Part shown: positions 47,040 through 56,703 of the stretch, piece by piece
How positions within the stretch are numbered: position 1 is the stretch's first letter
How the letters are laid out: every line of letters begins with the position of its first letter
NCBI RefSeq assembly: GCF_030265065.1
Contig: NC_080415.1
Location: forward strand, 38,606,001 to 38,670,000
From: Corythoichthys intestinalis
Lineage: Eukaryota; Chordata; Actinopteri; Syngnathiformes; Syngnathidae
Length of the DNA stretch: 64,000 nucleotides
Reading direction: 5' to 3'
Notes under the pieces: model-generated
The model's input: the letters and a program-made list of their open reading frames with translations, nothing else
Databases searched by the model: none
What the model was told of the DNA's origin: nothing
Translations under genes and position numbers: made by a program

Positions 47040-50000
47040 ATGTCAAAGTTAATAGTAAGACTGTCGGTCTGCCTTGTCTTCCACTGCATTTTATATCCAC
47101 CTTGCATTCCTGCTCCAACATGGGACTCTGCTTCTGCTTTGAATGGGTCTCCCAGGAACAAGCTGCTGCTCATCTCTTTCGATGGCTTCCGCTGGGATTA
47201 CGACCGGGATATCGAAACCCCCAATCTGGATAAAATGGCTAAAGATGGCGTTAAGGCGCTTTACGTCACACCGCCTTTCCTCACCATCACTAGCCCGGCT
47301 CACTTCTCGCTTCTTACAGGTTGTTTAGAAATAAATAAAGTACAATTACTTGAATCACCTTCAGAATTGGTTTAATATAATGTATTTTCCAATCGAGTAA
47401 GTGCTGGGAAATTCATGTCTCTAAATATATGTTTATTCCAACAAATGGCTGTTTGAAATATTATTTTTAAAGTCCTGTTGTTTGTGAGTTTAAACTAAAA
47501 ACTGCAATTTCTAGAGAAATTACAATGGGGCTTTGCTGTGGTAGATGCAAATCTATGTAGGTTGATTTGGGGACATTTGGGGGACACGTCCTGTTGATAT
47601 TTCCTGTTTTTCGGGGGGACATTTTTGGGGCATGTCCTGTTGCATGGCTGTCAATGGTATGGACTTACATGGGTGCCAGTTCAACGTCAATGAGCTGTCA
47701 TGGTAGGTTTTTGGTCAAAAATCACAACCACACAGGTTTTTCTGCCATGGGAAATGAACAGGAAATTTGGCCGTACGTGGCGGTCAATGGCATGGAAGCT
47801 CATGGCTTAATGGCATCAACTTACTTGGGTGCCAGTTGAATGTCAATGGGCTGTCATCATGGTAAATGGTCAAAAATTACATGGACTTATGTTTTCCTTC
47901 TACTGAAAATGAATGGGAAATTTGGACGTACATGGCTGTCAATGGTATCCCATTAGAAATAAATGGGAGCGTTTTTGGTGAATTTTGCAGCAGGGCCGAG
48001 AACCAAAAGTGGTATTTGCCATGTGGCAAAATGGATTTAGCCATGTGGCTTTTTTTTTTTTTTCCCATGTGGTAAAATTGCTTTTGCCAGGTGGCATTTT
48101 TTTTTTTTGACACGTGTAATTTTTTGGGCCATCTGGCAAAATCGATTTTGCTGTGTGGCATTTTTTTTTTTATTGCCATGTGGCAATATTGATTTAGCCA
48201 TGTGGCTTTTTTTTTTTTTTTTGCTATGTGGCAAAATTTTGCCATGTAGCATTTTTTTTGCCGTGTTGCCACGTGGCATTTTTTTTGTTGACATGTGTAA
48301 TTTTTTTGGGCCATTTGGCAAAATGATCTTGCCATGTGACATTTTTTTGCCATGTGGCAAAACTGATTTCATGTGGCATTTTCTTTTGCAATGTGGCAAA
48401 ATGTATTTTGACATGTGGCATTTTTTTGGTTTGTGGCATTTTTTTGGGGGGGGGGGGTATGTGGCATTTTTTCGGGGGTATATGGCATTTTTGCATGCCA
48501 TGCACGTCCATGTCATTGACTGCTATGAAGTCCAAATTTTCCATTCATATTAAATGGCAGAAAAACGTGTGGCTGTGATTTTTGACCATTCACTTAGCAT
48601 TACTGCGCATTGACATTCAACTGGCACCCAAATAAGGCTATGCCATTGACGGCTTAAAAAATAATGCCACATGGCAAAATCCATTTTGCCACATGGCAAA
48701 TATCACTTTTTGCTCTCGCTGTCTCTCGAATTTTGGGGGAACCGTAGGTTTTTTGCAAATTCTGTATACAACTTTTATGCCTTTTACTGTCCTGGAATTT
48801 TTGATGTGTAAATTATGTGATTTGTTCATCATTCATTCTAGTGCATTTTTTGTTCCTTTGCCCTCCCAGGAACCTACGTAGAGAATCACGGAGTAATACA
48901 CAACATTTGGTTTAACACAACCACTCAGGAGAAAAAGCAGTACCATGCGGCTCAGTTCGTTGATTCCTATTGGGACAATGGCAGTTTACCTATCTGGATA
49001 ACAGCACAGAGACAGGTAAATTCGAATATCTTTTTTTAGGACTTAATGAGTATTTGCCAAATTTTTGCCTGGCTCGAATTCATTACATTGCTAACAATGT
49101 TTTTTTTTTTTTTTTTTTTTTTTTTTTTGACAGACCTTTTAATTGTTGTCTTTGCCTTTTTGTCTATAACACTTATTAGTCTTAGTCAGTGCCTTAGCTC
49201 TGTACATTAGCATGTATCAGTTAGCGTCCGCACATCATCAAAAACAATCACATAAACTCGCCCTAAGTATTAGACCACAATTGAAAACGCACAATAAACC
49301 GGACAAAAGGAGTTATAGACAGCCGTCGCAACAGGATGCTTCACAAGCAACAAATGTCCGCGCAGGCTGTCACCTCTGTCACTCGGCTGCTCTGTCTGTG
49401 CGTGTGAAGGGTGGGTGTGTCTCTACATGCGCTCGCTTCCTGTTCTGTGCTTCTTGCGCCAAAATAAAAGCAAGAATCTCAAACAAAAATCAACATTAAA
49501 AAAAAAACAAAAAAAAACGACAAGACTCAGGCATCATCAAAGTTGAAATCGCGTAAATCAGGTCCGTCGTAACCATAAGTGGATTTTAAGGGGGGGGCCA
49601 GGGGTTCCAGGCCCCCCCTGGTGGCCGAAAAGTGTCATTGTATGTTATTGACTTTCCTATATATACACAAAACTTGTTAAGCAATAAAACTGCTACAAAA
49701 ATTAATGAAATGAACAAAAAAATATTTTTAGAATGGGTCGAAATTATTTTTCGAGCACCTTAGACAGTCATTTGCTTTGCATATAATATCATATAATATC
49801 ATATATATATATATAGTATATTAGAGAAAAAAATATTTTTTTAATGATTTTTTTCTTTGATTGAATTTTTTTTTCTTGATTGAAGCAACTTTTTGGGTTG
49901 ATTGAATGATTTAGACACAAATGTCCTAATCACAATATGGCCCAAACACAAAAAGGATTGCTTCAATCAAAGAAATCTTTTTCAATAAAAATTTAAGTGT

Positions 50001-53000
50001 TCAAATGCAAATTTTTCAATTTCAAATATTTTTTCACATTCAAAAACTTTTTTTATATGATTGAAATTTTTCTTTTTTTGATTGAAGTGATTATTCTTTT
50101 TGAAAATCTTTTTTCTTTTTTGAAGCACCTGATTTTTTGATTGAATAATAAAGAGAAAAATGTCCTGGCCAAAATGAGGCCCAAACACAAATCAACATTA
50201 CTTCAATCAAAATAATAATAATAATAAAAAGTAAAATTAATCAAAGAAAAATAGCTTTCACATGCATTTTTTTTTTTTTTTTAAGTTTCAAATGTATTTT
50301 TGCATTCAAACATTTTTTTTTTGATTGAAGCGACTTTTTTTTGGTTGAAAATATATATTTTAATTGAAGCAACTTTTTTTTTAATTGAATTTTTTTTTTT
50401 GACTGAATAATAAAGAAACAAAATTACCTCCATATGGTTCCGCCCAGGGGATACAATTTTTGACTGGGGTAACTACATGGGCACGACACCAGCGGGCGTA
50501 CCAAATTCAATGGGTGACGATCTTGGCGAAAAGTTTTGCCCAAGCAGCCTGATTTAGAATTCCCCTCAAGAATGGTGGGAAACAAATAACTCTCATTGTC
50601 AACTTATTATTTTAAATATTCTTTTAAGTTAATTTTATTGCTGACACTGCGTTTTGGGGTCATCAACATGTCCCTGCCCCAAAAGTCAAACTCCGCCTAT
50701 GGTCGTAACCCGGAGACTACCTGTACCAAGTATCACGATATATCACCATTTCGATATTTTGTCACACCGCTAGTACAGACAGCCAGTCATGTAAGATTGC
50801 ACACCTGAGATAGCAGCACTTTTGGACGGATATGGAATTCTAATTGAAAAATGAATGATTTCCCTTCTTTCCTTCTCCTTTAGGGACTAAAAGCAGGCTC
50901 TCTGCATTTTCCTGGCACAGCCGCAACATACAAAGGAGAGACTGTCCAAGTGAGGCAGGTGGAGCCGCCAATCTATAACCACGGAAACGAGACGGAATGG
51001 AGGCTAAACATAGATAAGGTGATTGGAAAATGGTTCCACCAACAGGACTTGGACTTTGTCTCCTTGTATTTTGGCGAACCGGATTTGGTCGGACATAAAT
51101 TTGGACCGGATTCTCCAGAGCTCAGGCAGATGGTGCAGCAAGTGGATCGTACTGTAGGCTACATTCGGGATAAGATCCATGAACACGATCTAACGGAGCG
51201 ACTCAACGTGATCATTACTTCTGACCACGGGATGGCTAGAATACTACCGGATAAACAAATTCAGAGGATCGTCTTGTCAAAAATCCCGGGCTTCAGCTTC
51301 AATGATATTCAGTTTCAACTTCTGGATTACGGCCCCGCTGGAATGTTGCTTCCCAAAGAAGGTCAATTAGAGAAAGTATATAAGGCTCTGAAGGGAGGCC
51401 ACCCTCACCTTCACGTGTATAAAAAGGAGGAGGTGCCAGCACGACTGCGTTATAGCTCACATTCAAGACTCCTTCCCCTCATCCTCATGTCTGATCCCGG
51501 ATATGTGATAAGCGGGGTAAGAAACGGCGCTGTACATTGAATTCATAGGCATCAAATATTTGCAGAGGTGGGCAGACTTGCCAAAAATTTGGAGAGACAG
51601 CGAGAACCAAAAGTGGTATTTGCCATGTGGCAAAATGGATTTTGCCATGAGGTATTTTTTTTTTTTGCCATGTGGCATTTGTTTTTTTTGGTATGTGGCA
51701 AAATGGATTTGGATTTTGGAAAATTTTGACGTGCATAGCTGTCAATGGCATAGCCTGACTTGGTTGCCAGTTGAATGTCAATGCGCTGTAATGCAAAGTG
51801 TATGGTCAAAAATCACAGCCACACATGTTTTTCTGCCATTTAAAATGAATGGAAAATTTGGACGTGCATAGCCATCAATGGCATGTAAGTGCATGGCCTT
51901 CAAAACTGCCACATACTCCCCAAAAATGCCACATACCCCCTAAAAAATGGACAAACAAAAATCCATTTTGCCACATACCAAAAATTAATGGCACATGTCA
52001 AAATCCATTTTGCCACATGGCAAAATCAATTTTGCAACATGGCCAAAAGAATAACACATGGCAAAAAAAATGCCACATGGTAAAATCAATTTTGCCACAT
52101 GGTGAAAAAAATGCCACATGGAAAAATTAGCTTTGCCACATGGCAAAAAGAATGCCACATGGCAAAAAAAAAATGCCACATGTAAAAAAATACATTTTGC
52201 CACACGGCAAAAATATTGCCACATGGCAAAATACATTTTGCCACATTGCAAAAAGAATGACACATGGCAAAAAAAATGTCACATGGCAAAATCCATTTTG
52301 CCACATGGCAAAAAGAATGCCACATTGCAGAAAAATGCCACATGGCAAAATCCATTTTGCTACATGGCGAAAAGAATACCACATGGCAAAAAAATGACAC
52401 ATGGCAAAAAGAATGCCACATTGCAGAAAAATGCCACATGGCAAAATCCATTTTGCTACATGGCAAAAAGAATACCACATGGCAAAAAAATGACACATGG
52501 CAAAATCCATTTTGCCACATGGCAAAAAGAATGCCACGTTGCAAAGAAATGCCACATGGCAAAATCCATTTTGCCCCATGGCAAAAATAATGCCACATGG
52601 CAAAAAAATGCCACATGGTAAAATCCATTTTGCCACATGGCAAAAAGAATGACACATGGCAAAAAATGCCACATGGCCAAAATCCATTTTGCCACATGGC
52701 AAAAAAATGCCACATGGAAAAATCCATTTTGCCTCATGGCAAAAAAATGCCACATGGAAAAATCCATTTTGCCAAATGGCAAAAATAAAAATGCCACATG
52801 GCAAAATCAATTTTGCCACATGGGAAAAAAAGAATGACACATGGCAAAAAATATATGCCACATTGCAAAATCCATTTTGCCACATGTCAAAAATAATGAC
52901 ACATGGCAAAATCCATTTTAGGATTACAATAGGAATATTAATTCCCATTGGGTCTTGGAGCAGAATGTAGAAGTCCTCAGAACCTAATAGCATTTTTGGA

Positions 53001-55629
53001 AGTGTACTAGCGGTATGTAAGAGCAATTACTACGATACTGGATTATCTATCTTATTAAAACAAGCTCTATTTTTATGTCAATTACAGTATATGACATATT
53101 TTCACTTTTAGATTTCTAAAAGTGAAAATATGTCATATACTGTAATTGCATTTGGGTGTTCAACATATAAACAAATGATGCTAATGTCACTGTGCGGATC
53201 CCGAGTGCAAACATTAGCAATTAAAATGTTGATTGTTCATTCTACTTTTCATTTCTATGTCCCTGTAGTTTTTACCATTGCAATTTAACAAAGGAGATCA
53301 CGGCTTTGATAATGAAGCCATGGATATGAAAGCCTTCTTCAGAGCCGTGGGGCCCGATTTTCAGAAAAACCTGATCGTCGATCCATTTGACCTGGTTAAC
53401 GTGTACCCGCTGATGTGCCATTTGCTCAGAATTAAACCAGAACGCAATGATGGACACTTGGACAAAACCAAACACATGTTGATCCACGAGGAGAACACAG
53501 GAAGCGACCATAATGGTAAGTTGCCGGACATTTGTACAAGTTGCTACTTGAAATTTAGGACAAATTGAAGCACTGCATCAACACGATGCTATATTCTGAC
53601 ACCGAAATTAGGAAACTCCTAAAACTGTTGTAAACAATGATATATTTATTTTATTTTTTTAATTTATTTGCTACAAAGCAACAGATAAGATGTACAAGCA
53701 TATCGTCAAAAGAAACTACGCAACATTTTTAGAAGATCACAATTGGAAAGGATAATATTTTAACATTTTTTTAATCGCTACAAACCAACAATACAATCAA
53801 GTTTAACAAAGACATTGTCCAAAAAAAACTTTTTTTTTTTTTGTCATAAATTATTAAATAATGAATTGCCGAGGTATTGGATCGGTACTCAGTATCGACA
53901 GATCCTTAAAATCAAGTGGCTACGAGGAAAATATGTGATCAGGACTCTAATATACTTTATATAAAGTTTTTTTTATAAGGTAATTTAAAACAACACTAGG
54001 TCACTTTTCAACCTTTATCAAATATTTTCATAACATTTGGGATAATATGTTGAATAACAACTAGTTGAATGACACCTCTTTTATATCTGGAGGGGGTCTG
54101 TATTGCTTTCAACGGCACCAATTAACTTTGAGGAGGGTGGCACAAAAAATAAATTTAAATACCTGAGCTTAGCCTCAAACGGTATGAAAAATAAATAAAT
54201 AAATAAATAAAAGAGGATCTAAGCATAAAAAAAGAACAGCTAGCTAACTTGCATAGAAAAGGTCCGCTAGCTTAAATGCTATAAAATGCTAACTTTTGTT
54301 TTTAAATGTTCTTAACCAGGGGTCCCCAAACTTTTTCCTGTGAGGGCCACATCACTTTTCCCTTCTCTGATGAGGGGCCGGGGTCAGTTTGTAACAGAAA
54401 AAGTGTGACGATTGCAGGAGTGCCTAAATGTAAAAATGTATTGTTTTTCAGAAAGCCACAATCAAATAAATCTGGATTCTTCACGGAACAAATATAAATA
54501 AAATAAAAATAATAATATAATATAATGTAATAAATAATAATAACACTATTTATTAAATAGATGATAACCAAATGACCCCCTCTGGGTTCTTCACAGAAAA
54601 AAGCCAGGAAACAACACTATCGGGGAAAAAAAAAAAAAAAATCAACATGCTCTCTGGTATTATTCAGGGGGCCGGATCAAATGTGGAGGTGGGCCGTAGT
54701 TTGGGGACCCCTGTTCTAAACAAATCGTTCGAACACATATACCCACAAAAACTACTAAATATACTTATAAACTAAATAACGAATGCATGAACAAACATTA
54801 GCGCAAAGAAAAACTTTCCTGATGCTGGGCTTAACAGGGAGCAGCTGAATACAGCATGCATGCATGGATGCATGGATGGATGGAACTTATATAGCGCATT
54901 TATCTACATTCTGACAATGCCCAAAGCGCTTTACATTAGCACACATTTACCCTTTCACACACACCAATGGTGCTGCTGCCATGCAAGGCCCTGCCAACCC
55001 ATTGGGGGCAAATTAGGGTTCAGTGCTTCGCTCAAGAGCACTTCGACAGTGGGCAGTCATAGCTGGGAATCGAACCACTTACCCCTTCGGTCCCAGGACA
55101 ACTCGAGCTAAAATCTGCACAACTGCCTGCCCGAGTTATGTCATATTCACTGTTGCCAGAAGAGGGCAGTATAGCCACCCAAATAAATAAAACTAAATGC
55201 AAACACTTTCAAAACAAATCCTTACAACACCACTCTAATTAAACAAAGCCTCAAGGCAGCAAAATTTAATTCGAAGCTTTTTTCTAATCAAATTACTTGA
55301 ATTAACTGATTAATCATTGCAGCACTAAAGGAATGATTTACTCTTTCAGAAGTAACTATAACACTTTGCTTTTCAAAAGTAACTTGAACAACACTTTATC
55401 AGCCTGACATTTCATGGCATATATCTTATCATGACAAACGGTGAAGTTCTTAATGCTCTCTCAATGTGTTACTGCTGTTGTACTCACATTCTGCTTTCTT
55501 GTCCTTTTAGCTGCGGAGAGCCACGCTGAAATGGAAGCGCCGATAGGCTTGGCATTCATGATAGGATTCCTCTTCCTTATATTTATCCTCACCATTTCCT
55601 ACAACATGTGCAAAAGGACAAAAGCTTGA
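47040..55629 (+). CDS. enpp7: ENPP7-like ectonucleotide pyrophosphatase/phosphodiesterase, tandem copy 2
   Basis: Exons read as 47040-47319, 48870-49015, 50884-51516, 53269-53515 and 55511-55629, all with GT-AG junctions in phase, giving 474 residues. Exons 2 and 3 have exactly the same lengths as in the upstream copy, and the 49 residues of exon 2 differ at only about six positions, so this is a tandem duplicate. A hydrophobic signal peptide spans about residues 1-24. Family residues are all present: D48, nucleophile T84 (TITSPAHF), N105, D209 and H213 (EPDLVGH), D256/H257 (SDHGM) and H364 (GDHGFDN). The C-terminus is one membrane helix at about 447-468 followed by the short tail CKRTKA, which has no acidic extension. 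The predicted role is an ectoenzyme cleaving choline phospholipids, by analogy with mammalian ENPP7. Nothing in it looks broken. A poly(A) signal lies 76 nt after the stop. Confidence 0.93.
47505..48845. repeat. Complete composite family B copy, intron 1 of ENPP7-like copy 2
   Basis: Head AACTGCAATTTCTAGAGAAA, then a GGGGACATTTGGGGGACACG module, then GTCAATGGCATGG modules, then palindrome array 3 (47985-48715), and the tail TGGAATTTTTGATGTGTAAA. It makes up about 1340 of the 1550 bp of this intron; the matching intron of copy 1 is only 62 bp. Confidence 0.75.
47985..48715 (-). repeat. Palindrome array 3 inside family B
   Basis: It opens CAGGGCCGAGAACCAAAAGT and closes AAATATCACTTTTTGCTCTC (inverse). 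Array units are inverted relative to array 2 (TTTTGCCATGTGGCATTTTT), and the family B segment lies at the right (48490-48660), so the whole element is flipped. Confidence 0.8.
49574..50701. mobile_element. hAT-type element M in intron 2 of ENPP7-like copy 2
   Basis: Ends CATAAGTGGA and TCCGCCTATG are inverse apart from two transitions. GTCGTAAC is duplicated perfectly at 49566-49573 and 50702-50709. The interior is rich in TTTTTTGATTGAAGCAAC units. It inserted into a minus-strand family A fragment (49530-49573 plus 50710-50730). Confidence 0.88.
51590..52920. repeat. Palindrome array 4, intron 3 of ENPP7-like copy 2
   Basis: It opens GCGAGAACCAAAAGTGGTAT and has the family B segment at 51720-51910, as in array 2. 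About 1 kb of ATGCCACATGGCAAAA and ATCCATTTTGCCACATGGCA units follows. The right inverted end is not seen; the array stops at CCATTTTAGGATTAC. The 299-aa minus-strand frame is an artefact. Confidence 0.85.
53079..53148. repeat. Perfect 34-bp hairpin, intron 3 of ENPP7-like copy 2
   Basis: The arms 53079-53112 and 53115-53148 are perfectly complementary with a 2-nt TT loop (core TATGACATATTTTCACTTTT). It lies 120 nt upstream of the exon 4 start. Confidence 0.95.
54317..54713. mobile_element. hAT-type MITE (GGGGTCCCCAAACT ends), intron 4 of ENPP7-like copy 2
   Basis: Ends CAGGGGTCCCCAAACT and AGTTTGGGGACCCCTG are perfect 16-bp inverted repeats. Flanks TTCTTAAC and TTCTAAAC are a target duplication with one mismatch. 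An (AAAT)n run lies just upstream at 54186-54211. Confidence 0.88.
54862..55140 (-). repeat. Widespread fish interspersed repeat (GCGCTTTAC type)
   Basis: The blocks TATATAGCGCATTTATCTAC, AAAGCGCTTTACATTAGCAC, CCATGCAAGGCCCTGCCAAC and GCTGGGAATCGAACCACTTA occur in this order in a repeat I know from many teleost genomes. Its class is not clear to me. Confidence 0.55.
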
Positions 55630-55704
55630 ACACCCTCGATAAACTCATTACATATAACTACTGCCTCACCAGAAAGAAATAGTCAGACAGAAAACTAGGA
55701 AAGT

Positions 55705-55710
55705 AATAAA
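55705..55710 (+). terminator. Poly(A) signal of ENPP7-like copy 2
   Basis: AATAAA lies 76 nt after the stop codon of copy 2 and is the first canonical signal downstream. Confidence 0.6.
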
Positions 55711-55837
55711 ATACATAAATCTGTGGAAAATTCCAACAAAATGCATCTTGGGAATTGTCCTTGCATTGGCGGGTCCTATGATTGCTTGGCTGTATTTGTA
55801 AAGCTTTGGTTGCCCCTTAGTAGCTCATTGGGGTAAC

Positions 55838-56703
55838 TACCCTAATTTTTGCACGATAAGGCGCACCTGACTATAGGCCGCAGCCCACCAAATTTGGCAC
55901 AAAAACGGCATTTGTTCATAGATAAGCTGCACTGGACTATACGCCGCAGCTGTCCTCACTGTATCATGGGATATTTACACCAAAAGATATTAACCGGTAA
56001 AACTTTATTTGACAGCGGCATCATACGACTGTCAAAAGACCAAATGAAGCACCATGAAGCTTTAAACCAATTTGCTGCAAAGCTTTATTGCTTCAAGAAG
56101 CTTCATTTGGCCATCACTGCTCCCTTGGGGGAGACAGTCAACCTCTGCTGCCATCTGCTGTCAACACTGTTGTCATCCAACATGCCTCTTAGCATACATT
56201 GCAGCGCTACAGATGTAAATAACAATAAAAAATCATGTTCTGTGCTAAATATTTCTCCAGTTACTGTTTCAGTTGTTTCATCAATTGCTAGTTATGGTAT
56301 TTGCAAACACTTTATTTGACAGTGGTGCCATAAGACTGTCATTACACAATCATAATTATGACATGTCTCTGTCCTGAGCATTCATGAATGCTTATAACAG
56401 ATGTCATTAAGTGTTATCCGGCAAATGATCTCACTTTTGAATGGATGCAAAAGATCCAAGATCGACAAAAATTGAGTTAGTGACATAGTTTGCCAAATGA
56501 CACCTAATGACATAAGCATTCAGTAATGTCCATGATAGTGTCATGTCATAATTTTGATGATCTTAAGACAGTCTTATGACACCGCTGTCAAATAAAGTGT
56601 TACCTAAAAAAAAAAATCAACAAATAAGCCGCACTGGACTATAAGCCACAGGTATCAAAATGAAGGAAAAAAGTAGCGGCTTATAGTCCAAAAATTACGG
56701 GTA
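55838..56703 (+). mobile_element. Family D element, copy 2, with nested family E MITE
   Basis: It starts TACCCTAATTTTTGCACGAT and ends with the inverse (TATAGTCCAAAAATTACGGGTA shortened). The family E MITE lies at 56304-56602, at the position equivalent to 25944-26225 in copy 1. The 156-aa frame 55849-56319 is not a gene. Confidence 0.8.

Noticed and set aside
52127-53026. 299-aa minus-strand frame and many others over 14.7-15.6, 42.9-44.2, 47.9-48.5 and 51.5-52.9 kb
   Set aside because: They are translations of the CATGGCAAAAT palindrome arrays (endless CHMAK/FAMWH repeats on both strands). Frames stay open because the unit lacks stops, not because of selection.
53079-53148. microRNA precursor
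   Set aside because: The stem is perfect and the loop is only two bases, unlike animal microRNA precursors; kept only as a structural finding.
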